A DNA stretch of 64,000 bases, taken from Streptomyces sp. NBC_00285. GTDB taxonomy: Bacteria; Actinomycetota; Actinomycetes; Streptomycetales; Streptomycetaceae. Each line of letters begins with the position of its first letter. Position 1 is the stretch's first letter. Both the position numbers and the translations under genes were made by a program. Where the stretch lies: NCBI RefSeq assembly GCF_036174265.1, contig NZ_CP108055.1, forward strand, positions 744,001 through 808,000, written 5' to 3'. The notes below the pieces were generated by a model. The model was not told where the DNA came from and ran no database searches. It saw only the letters and a program-made list of their open reading frames with translations. This document shows positions 55,905 through 64,000 of this stretch, piece after piece.

Positions 55905-58849
55905 TGTCGCAGATCTCCATCAGTGCGCCGTTCATCGGGCGAGAAGACGAGGTTGCCCGGCTTTCCGGCGTGCTGGAGCGGGCCCGGGGCGGGGAGGCCC
56001 GGGCCGTGCTCGTCGCCGGGGACGCCGGAGTGGGCAAGACCCGGGTCCTGAACGAGGTGACAGGCAAGGCTGCCCGCAGTGGGATGACCGTGCTCACCGG
56101 GCACTGCGTCGACCTCGGCGACGTCGGGCTGCCCTATCTGCCGTTCACCGAGGTGCTGGGGGTGCTGGCCGCCGATCCGCGGTTCACCGACGTCGTCTCC
56201 TCCCGTCCGGCGGTGGAGCGGTTGCTGGGAGCCGGGTCCCCCGGGGACTCCGGTGGCCGGCTCCGGCTGTTCGAGGAGATCGCCGGGCTGCTCGCCGACC
56301 TCGCGGACATCGCGCCCCTCCTGCTCGTCCTGGAGGACCTGCACTGGGCCGATCAGTCGTCGCGGGATCTGCTGCGGTTTCTGCTGAGCCGGGGGATCCT
56401 GCAGCGCTCGGCGGGCGGGGCGCCCACGCACCGGCTGGCCGTACTCGCCTCGTACCGCGCGGACGACCTGCACCGGCGTCATCCGTTGCGTCCGCTGCTC
56501 GCCGAGCTCGTGCGGCTGCCCGCCGTCGAGCGGCTGGAGCTGCGGCCGCTGGCCGACGGCGAGGTCGCCCGGCTGGTGCGGGCCCTGCGCGAGGGGCCGT
56601 TGCCGGACACCACCTTGCGGCGGATCGTCGAGCGGGCGGAGGGCAACGCCTTCTACGCCGAGGAACTGCTCGCCGCCACGGGCAGCGGGGGCGGCGGAGT
56701 GCCCAGCGGACTCGCGGACGTGCTGCTGATCCGGTTCGAGCAGCTGTCCGACACCGCTCAGCAGGTACTGCGCACCGCCGCGGTGGCCGGGCGGCGCGTC
56801 GAGCACGACCTGTTGCGCGATGCCGTACGGCTGCCCGAGGACGAGTTGGAGACGGCGCTGCGGGAGGCCATCGGGCGGCAGTTGCTGGTATCGGGTGACG
56901 GTGGCACGTACGCGTTCCGGCACGCCCTCGCCCGGGAGGCCGTGTACGCCGATCTGCTGCCGGGCGAGCGGTCACGGCTGCACGGAGCGTTCGCCCGGCT
57001 CCTCGACGGAGCGGGACGTCGGCCCGAGAGCGCCGCGGAGCGGGCCCATCACTACCGGGAGAGCCATGACCTGGCCCCCGCGCTCGCCGCCTCGCTGGAG
57101 GCCGCGGACCACGCACACCTGGTGGGAGCGCCCGCCGAGGAGCTACGGCATCTGGAGGCGGCCCTCGACCTGTGGTCGGCGGTGGAACCGTCCGCGCGGC
57201 CCGTGGGTGAGGGCCTCGACCGGGTCCGGCTGATGCTGCGGGCCTCGGCTGCCGCCGCGCACACCGGGGAGCTGCACCGGGCGGTCTCGCTGACGCGTGC
57301 CGCGCTCGCCGGTGTCGGCCAGGAAACGGACCCCGAACTCGCCGCCCAGGTGCGGTACACGCTCGCCGGGACACTGATGAGCGTCGACAACCTCACCGCG
57401 GCCTTCGCCTACAGCCGCGAGGCATTGGCCATGATCCCCGCCGATCCCCCGTCGCGTACCTGGGTGTGGGCCGCGGCGACGCATGTGCTGGCGGCCCGGC
57501 ATGTCTCGGAGAACGAGATCGCGCTGCGGGTCGCCCGGCAGGCCCTGGCCACCGCGGAACAGCTCGATGTGCCGGACGCCCAGGCTGATCTGCTGATCTC
57601 GCTCGCCATTCTCGAAGGCGGCGGCCGTCGCACGGTGGCGGGCCGGGAGCGGTTGCGTCAGGCCCGGGACCTGGCCCGGAGCGCGGGGAACACTCCGGTG
57701 GAGATGCGTGCGCTGTTCAATCTCGCCGTCGGCTCCTTCGAGTCCGGGCACCTCGACGAGTGTCTGCCCTGGCTCACCGAAGGCCTGGACCGGGCCCGCC
57801 GCGCCGGGCTGCTGTCGTCGCCGTATCCGATGGAGATGCGCTACCTCCGGCTGCTGCTCCTGTACACGCTCGGCCGCTGGGACGACTGCGTCCGGGCGGC
57901 GGACGCCGACGTCGAGGTGCTGCCCGCGGCGGGCGGGTACACGGTGGCGCCCGCACTGTACGTGGCTCTCGCGCGGGGGGACTTCAGGGCCGTCGACCGG
58001 GCCCGGGTGCTGTTGGAGGGGCCGTTCGACTGGATGGCCACGCTCGTCGCGGGCATCGCGCTGACCGACGCGGCGGCGCTGCAGGGTGATGCGGAGGCTG
58101 CCGTGGCACATATGCGGTCCACCGTGGCGGCCCTCACCGACGAGGCGGGCACGCCTCCCCACGTCACCGTCCGGCTGGCCACCCTCGCGCTGTCCGCGGT
58201 TGCCGACCGTTCCGCCGACCTGCGTCTTAAAGGGGACGAGCCCGGGGCGGCCCGCTGGGCCGGGACCGCGACCGAGCTGGTGGAGCTGGCACGGAGCGCC
58301 GCCGTGCACGGCGAGGGCGGGATACCGCAGGGCCCGGAGGGACAGGCGTGGCTGGCCCGGGCCGAGGCGGAGTGGACGCGGGCCGTGTCCGGGCCGGACG
58401 TGCAGGCGTGGGCCAGGGCGGTCGCCGCGTTCGACTTCGGTGACGTGTACGAACCGGCGCGCTGCCGGCTGCGGTACGCCGAGGCCCTCCTCGCGGCCGA
58501 CCGGCGCGAGGAGGCGGCCGCGGAGGCCCGCGGCGCTCGCGAGGTGTTGGCCGGGCTCGGCGCCAAGGTGCTGCTTGAGCAGGCGGACGAGCTGATCCGA
58601 CGCATCCGGCCGGCCGACGCCCCTGCCCCCGCGTCGCTGCTCACGGCCCGCGAGCAGGACGTGCTGCGACTGCTTTCCCGGGGGCGCAGCAACCGTCAGA
58701 TCGGCGAGGAACTGTTCATCACCGGCAAGACGGCGAGCGTGCACGTCTCCAACATCCTCGCCAAGCTCGGCGCGGCGAGCCGTACCGAAGCCGTGGCCGT
58801 CGCCTACCGCAAGGGGCTGATCGCCCCGGAGACGGCACCCGACGGCTGA
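55904..58849 (+). CDS. LuxR-family regulator with N-terminal AAA ATPase (LAL type)
   Basis: A 981-residue regulator. An AAA domain shows Walker A GDAGVGKT at residues 39-46 and Walker B LLLVLEDLHWADQSSRDLL. A long helical, TPR-like middle section (~380-880) follows. The C-terminal LuxR helix-turn-helix is LLTAREQDVLRLLSRGRSNR, then IGEELFITGKTASVHVSNIL. It should hydrolyse ATP on sensing a ligand or protein and activate nearby or remote genes. It is alone and convergent with the SGNH hydrolase gene. Confidence 0.92.
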   Translation: MSQISISAPFIGREDEVARLSGVLERARGGEARAVLVAGDAGVGKTRVLNEVTGKAARSGMTVLTGHCVDLGDVGLPYLPFTEVLGVLAADPRFTDVVSSRPAVERLLGAGSPGDSGGRLRLFEEIAGLLADLADIAPLLLVLEDLHWADQSSRDLLRFLLSRGILQRSAGGAPTHRLAVLASYRADDLHRRHPLRPLLAELVRLPAVERLELRPLADGEVARLVRALREGPLPDTTLRRIVERAEGNAFYAEELLAATGSGGGGVPSGLADVLLIRFEQLSDTAQQVLRTAAVAGRRVEHDLLRDAVRLPEDELETALREAIGRQLLVSGDGGTYAFRHALAREAVYADLLPGERSRLHGAFARLLDGAGRRPESAAERAHHYRESHDLAPALAASLEAADHAHLVGAPAEELRHLEAALDLWSAVEPSARPVGEGLDRVRLMLRASAAAAHTGELHRAVSLTRAALAGVGQETDPELAAQVRYTLAGTLMSVDNLTAAFAYSREALAMIPADPPSRTWVWAAATHVLAARHVSENEIALRVARQALATAEQLDVPDAQADLLISLAILEGGGRRTVAGRERLRQARDLARSAGNTPVEMRALFNLAVGSFESGHLDECLPWLTEGLDRARRAGLLSSPYPMEMRYLRLLLLYTLGRWDDCVRAADADVEVLPAAGGYTVAPALYVALARGDFRAVDRARVLLEGPFDWMATLVAGIALTDAAALQGDAEAAVAHMRSTVAALTDEAGTPPHVTVRLATLALSAVADRSADLRLKGDEPGAARWAGTATELVELARSAAVHGEGGIPQGPEGQAWLARAEAEWTRAVSGPDVQAWARAVAAFDFGDVYEPARCRLRYAEALLAADRREEAAAEARGAREVLAGLGAKVLLEQADELIRRIRPADAPAPASLLTAREQDVLRLLSRGRSNRQIGEELFITGKTASVHVSNILAKLGAASRTEAVAVAYRKGLIAPETAPDG

Positions 58850-58860
58850 CAGACTGTCAG
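58846..58860. terminator. Palindrome containing both convergent stop codons
   Basis: CTGACAG-A-CTGTCAG (7+1+7) holds the TGA of the LuxR-type gene (58847-58849) and the TGA of the SGNH gene on the minus strand (58859-58857). The loop is too small for a normal hairpin, so termination here is uncertain. Confidence 0.35.
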
Positions 58861-60062
58861 TTGCGTGCGCAGTCGAGGCTGTTCACGTCGACGGCGTCCG
58901 CCATGGCCTGCATTCCCTTGTCGTTGGGGTGGATGTGGTCCCCGCCGTCGAAGAAGGGGAGCATCCGTTCGTGGTCGTAGGGGCTGCGGAGGATGTGGTC
59001 GAAGTCGGTGACCGCGTCGAACTCGTCGCTGTGGGTCCTGATGTAGGTGTTGACCTCCTGGCGTACGGTCTCGGCGGCCGGGTCCCATTCCGGCCAGCCC
59101 TTGAAGGGGGCGATGGTGGAGACGACCACGCACCTGCCGGCGTCGTGGGCCCGGTCGACGATCTCGCCGTATCCGTGGATCAGGTCCTGTGCGGTGACGC
59201 CGGAGTGGGCCTTGAGGTCGTTGACTCCCTCGAAGAGGAAGACGGTGTGCACGCCTGGCTGGGAGAGCACGTCCCGGTCCAGCCGGTTCAGGGCGCTCGG
59301 CCCGGCGCCGTCGGCCAGCACCTTGTTGCCGGAGATCCCCTCGTCGGCCACGCCCTTGACCGTGATGTGCGCCTTCTGGAGGCGGCGGGCCAGGTAGTCG
59401 GGCCAGCGGCGGTTGAGGTCGCCGGTGGACTGCCAGCCGTCGGTGATGGAGTCGCCGAGCGCGATCACGGAACCGGTGGCGGCGGCCGTGCGCACCGAGA
59501 CGTTGTCGAGGTAGAACCACGATCCGACGGTGTCGGGCCAGTTGGCACCGCTTTCCTCGGCGGTGTGGTCGCCCTGTGTGGCGTACGACGTCTGCAGGGC
59601 CATCGAGTGCCCGGTGACCGGGCCGGCCGCGTCCGGGGTGTGCAGGCTGACGACCAGGTTCGACCCGGCGGCCAGCGGGCCGGGCACCGGGTCGCTGTAC
59701 ACGGTGGAGCCCGGCTCCAGGGTGACGGAGGACGAGCCGTCGAAGGTGAGCCGCCGGTTGGAGCCGCGCGCCAGTTGGGCGCCCTTGAGCTGGAGCCCGG
59801 CGTAGACGCTGTCGAAGGTCACCGGCCGGTCCCCGAAGGCGTTGGAGAGCCGGATGCGCGGGTCCCGGCCGCCGACGCTGGTGTGCACGACCATGCGGTA
59901 GCCGCGGTCGGCGACCGACTCGCCGATGCGGTAGGCGCTCGCGCCCCAGGTGATCACCCCGTCGGGCGGGCCGACGGCGGCCGGTGCGGGCGTGGCCTGG
60001 CACACGGCGGCCACGACTGTGACGGCGATCAGCCGGGTCCTGCGGGCTGTCCGGCGCCTCAT
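58857..60062 (-). CDS. Secreted SGNH/GDSL hydrolase
   Basis: A 401-residue protein with a signal peptide (residues ~1-28, basic then hydrophobic, ending APAAV). The N-terminal beta domain (~30-170) precedes the SGNH fold with ALGDSITDGWQS (Ser), DEGISGNKVL (Gly), FLFEGVNDLKAHSG (Asn) and GGDHIHPNDKG (Asp/His). It is probably a carbohydrate or lipid esterase. ATG 60062 overlaps the stop of the GH95 remnant. It is the last gene of the galactoside operon and may deacetylate a glycan. Confidence 0.92.
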   Translation of the reverse strand: MRRRTARRTRLIAVTVVAAVCQATPAPAAVGPPDGVITWGASAYRIGESVADRGYRMVVHTSVGGRDPRIRLSNAFGDRPVTFDSVYAGLQLKGAQLARGSNRRLTFDGSSSVTLEPGSTVYSDPVPGPLAAGSNLVVSLHTPDAAGPVTGHSMALQTSYATQGDHTAEESGANWPDTVGSWFYLDNVSVRTAAATGSVIALGDSITDGWQSTGDLNRRWPDYLARRLQKAHITVKGVADEGISGNKVLADGAGPSALNRLDRDVLSQPGVHTVFLFEGVNDLKAHSGVTAQDLIHGYGEIVDRAHDAGRCVVVSTIAPFKGWPEWDPAAETVRQEVNTYIRTHSDEFDAVTDFDHILRSPYDHERMLPFFDGGDHIHPNDKGMQAMADAVDVNSLDCARN

Positions 60063-60337
60063 CGGTCGAAGCCCTTCAGGGTGACGGTGGCACCCGGCTT
60101 CAGTGTCACCGTGCGGGCGCTTCCGGCGTGCGCGACCGTCGTGGTACGGCCGCCGACGCTCCGGATCCGTGCTTCGGTCGGTTTCCCATCCCGCCAGCGT
60201 AGGTCGACGACGAAGCCGCCGCGCGCGTCCGCTCCCGCGAGGGAGCCGGAGGCGGCCCAGGCGTCGGGCATGGCGGTGAGGGCGCCTGTCGCGGCGGTGA
60301 CGGCGAGGACGCTGCGTCGGGACGGGTGGGGGGTCAT
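60059..60337 (-). pseudogene. Internally deleted GH95 alpha-L-fucosidase-like gene
   Basis: A 92-codon frame. Residues 1-23 are a twin-arginine-type signal start (SRRSVLAVTAATGALTA). Directly afterwards comes MPDAWAASGSLAGADARGGF then VVDLRWRDGKPTEARIRSVG, which matches the extreme C-terminus of GH95 enzymes (LPxAWxxGSxxGxxARGGF). Some 650 residues including the catalytic barrel are missing, yet the frame is kept. It sits between GH27 and SGNH genes and overlaps the latter (ATGA). Confidence 0.78.
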
Positions 60338-60357
60338 GGCGGCTCCTGGTGGCTCGG

Positions 60358-62136
60358 TCAGGACTTCGGTATGTCGATCCGGTCGATGTCCGGTGCGTAG
60401 CCGGTGCCGCTGTCGAAGGTGATGGTGTTGGTGCCGGCCTTGAGCGTCACGGGTACGTACACGCTCGACACGGTCCCCCAGTCGCCGGTGGCGGGGAGCT
60501 TGTGCCGGGTGGTGCCGCCGCCGTTGGCCGAGATGTCCACCGAGCGGGCGTCACCGCTGATGTAGGAGATCTTGATCTGGTAGGTGCCGGCCTTGGCGAC
60601 GACGACGTCACGGAAGGTCAGAGAGCCTCCGAGGTACAAGTTGCCGACCTTCTTTCCGTCGGAGCAGGCGGGGCAGTCGGCGACGGAGGCGTTGCCGCCG
60701 AGGGTGTTCGCGGAGGACTCGGCCTCGTAGCCGGTGAAGGTGAGTGCGGTGCCGTGCGGGGTGACCGTGAACAGATGGGAGCCGTGGGCGGGCAGGGCCT
60801 GGGTCACCTTGTTCCTGTGGGTGCCGAGGTTCTCGTGGTTCCACAGGTCCCGGACGGACGCGTTGCCGGTGAAGCCGAGGGTGGACCAGTCGGCGGTGAC
60901 GGCGGCCGGGGCGTCGGCCAGGTTGAACAGGGCGACGGTGTAGGTGCCGTCGGGGTTCTTCGCGGCCCAGACCTGCTGGGGGTCGGACGGGGTGACGGGG
61001 TGTGCGGGCGGGTTGGGGCCCTGGTCGAGGGCGATGACCTCGCGGTTGGTCAGCAGGGCGAGGCCGTAGGAGTCGAGGCGGGTGAGGTCGTCGCCGGTGT
61101 AGAGGGGGGACTTGGCTATGGCCCACAGGGTGGCGTAGCTCTGCCGCTCGGCCTTGGTGAGGCCGTCCATGGCGCCGTTGCCGACGTCGAGGGAGTCGAG
61201 GTCGTTCCAGCCGCCGGGTCCGGCGTGCCGGGTCCAGGCGGGGGTGTCGTCCCAGCGGTCGTCGACGGAGTTCTCCCAGCTGACGAGGGTGTTGCAGTAG
61301 CACTCGACGTCGGTGTCGATGCGCCAGCCCTGGGAGTACTTCTTCCAGTCGGCGGCGTGCCCGATGTCGAGGGACCAGGACACTTCGAGGTGGATCGGGC
61401 GGCCGGTCGCGGCGATCGCCTTGTTCCAGGCGGCCACGTCGGCAACGTTGTCGTACTGGTCGCCGCTCTTGCCCGAGCCGGGGCCGACGCCGTCGAGCTT
61501 GAGGAAGTCATAGCCCCAGTCGGCGATCAACTGGGCCTGGGAGTCTATGTACTTGGCCGTGCACGGCTTGGAGAAGTCGAGCTTGTACGAACTGTCCCAA
61601 CCGTTGGTGGTGCGCAGGTCGCCGTAGACGATGTCGGCGGTGGTGCAGCCTGCGGCGTTCCGGACCGGTGTCCTCCCGTCGCCGTAGGCCGCCTTCTCCA
61701 GGCCGGCCGGGAGGTAGATGCCGGCCTTGAGGCCCTTGGCGTGGATGCGGTCGGCGACGGCTTTCATGCCGCTGGGGAAGCGGACCGGGTCGGGCTTCTG
61801 GCGGCCGTACTGGTCGAACCCGGACTTCCAGGTCTTGTCCATCCACCAGCCGGCGTCAATGTTGACGTACTCGTAGCCGTACTTCTTCAGCTTGGCGGCC
61901 AGGGCGTCGGTCTGCTTCAGGACGTTGACCTCGGTGAGGTAGCTGTAGTCGCCGTCCGGGTTGAGACCCGGGTACTTGGACGACTGCATGCTCCAACTGC
62001 TCCAGCCCATGTAGGGCTTGGCGGCGAGGGCGGGAGCGGGGGTGTCGGCGGCGTGGGCCGTGGGGACGGCGACCGTGGTGAGGGCGAGCACCAGCAGGGC
62101 TCTCGCGGGCATGGCGAAGTACGAGGATGACCGCAT
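60358..62136 (-). CDS. Secreted GH27 alpha-galactosidase with C-terminal CBM35-like domain
   Basis: A 592-residue enzyme. A signal peptide (residues ~1-29, ending AHA) is followed by the GH27 barrel: PYMGWSSWSMQSSKYPGL, YEYVNIDAGWWMDKTW, YDFLKLDGVGPGSG (nucleophile Asp) and RIDTDVECYC (acid/base Asp). A beta-sandwich follows, then a CBM35-like domain (~470-592) from YEAESSANTLGGNASVADCP to DIDRIDIPKS. It removes alpha-galactose or related sugars from plant glycans. ATG 62136 has GGAGG upstream and lies 29 nt after the ROK gene. Confidence 0.93.
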   Translation of the reverse strand: MRSSSYFAMPARALLVLALTTVAVPTAHAADTPAPALAAKPYMGWSSWSMQSSKYPGLNPDGDYSYLTEVNVLKQTDALAAKLKKYGYEYVNIDAGWWMDKTWKSGFDQYGRQKPDPVRFPSGMKAVADRIHAKGLKAGIYLPAGLEKAAYGDGRTPVRNAAGCTTADIVYGDLRTTNGWDSSYKLDFSKPCTAKYIDSQAQLIADWGYDFLKLDGVGPGSGKSGDQYDNVADVAAWNKAIAATGRPIHLEVSWSLDIGHAADWKKYSQGWRIDTDVECYCNTLVSWENSVDDRWDDTPAWTRHAGPGGWNDLDSLDVGNGAMDGLTKAERQSYATLWAIAKSPLYTGDDLTRLDSYGLALLTNREVIALDQGPNPPAHPVTPSDPQQVWAAKNPDGTYTVALFNLADAPAAVTADWSTLGFTGNASVRDLWNHENLGTHRNKVTQALPAHGSHLFTVTPHGTALTFTGYEAESSANTLGGNASVADCPACSDGKKVGNLYLGGSLTFRDVVVAKAGTYQIKISYISGDARSVDISANGGGTTRHKLPATGDWGTVSSVYVPVTLKAGTNTITFDSGTGYAPDIDRIDIPKS

Positions 62137-62165
62137 GGGTCGGGCCTCCAATGGGGTGGGGATTC

Positions 62166-64000
<1,835 letters not shown>

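Noticed and set aside
60349..62130. A 593-codon plus-strand frame rich in Gly and Val
   Set aside because: It is antisense to the GH27 gene; composition is repetitive and there is no ribosome site or domain.

Overview
This is a very GC-rich window with GTG starts, small ATGA/GTGA overlaps and the gene families of a Streptomyces chromosome: WhiB, two SigB-family sigma factors, several HATPase_c anti-sigma-like proteins, DUF5133 and DUF1206 proteins, and a GlgE alpha-glucan cluster. There is no rRNA, tRNA, CRISPR array, phage or insertion sequence. Sixty-one genes or gene remnants are described, the first and last cut by the window edges.

Layout. 1-6.1 kb: the end of an ATP-dependent DNA ligase, a secreted NPP1-type protein, a questin-oxidase-like protein, an ArsR-type regulator divergent from an MFS exporter, and an isolated hemC. 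6.1-9 kb: a hypothetical protein and a MarR/ABC-exporter operon. 9-34 kb: a stress and osmotic region with SigB-family sigma factor 1, an ANTAR protein, a VOC protein, an ATPase plus glgX, DUF5133, the glgE-treS-mak-glgB operon, a glutamate-cysteine ligase homologue, an acyl-CoA ligase, an anti-sigma-like ATPase, a PRC-barrel protein, a type II NADH dehydrogenase, a shortened DUF4287 protein, an FUSC protein, a DUF1206 operon, sigma factor 2 coupled to a second DUF5133 gene, and a third ATPase. Sequences fitting the Streptomyces SigB consensus (GNNT, 14-16 nt, GGGTAC-like) lie before several of these genes, so much of the region may be one local general-stress regulon feeding alpha-glucan/trehalose, thiol and respiratory functions.

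34-49 kb: a cNMP-binding protein, two transporters, a LysE/LysR pair, a TetR/saccharopine-dehydrogenase-like pair, a WhiB protein, a cell-envelope group on the minus strand (M1 peptidase, L,D-transpeptidase, response regulator, sensor kinase), DUF488, a TetR/flavoprotein operon and alkB. 49-64 kb: a metallo-hydrolase, a DUF4032 protein, a tandem universal stress protein, a three-gene redox signalling operon (REC-thioredoxin-reductase-like protein, cNMP-domain histidine kinase, UBP zinc finger), a large LuxR-type ATPase regulator, a ROK-regulated galactoside operon (ROK, GH27, a deleted GH95, SGNH hydrolase) and the start of a serine hydrolase.

Recurrent themes. (1) Three genes keep their N- and C-termini but lack the middle: DUF4287, Orn/Lys/Arg decarboxylase and GH95. 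(2) Many genes look leaderless, with a -10 hexamer 6-8 nt before the start codon. (3) The REC/TrxR - cNMP kinase - ZnF-UBP operon is the best candidate for an uncharacterised signalling system. All functional calls rest on reading the sequence; no database search was run.
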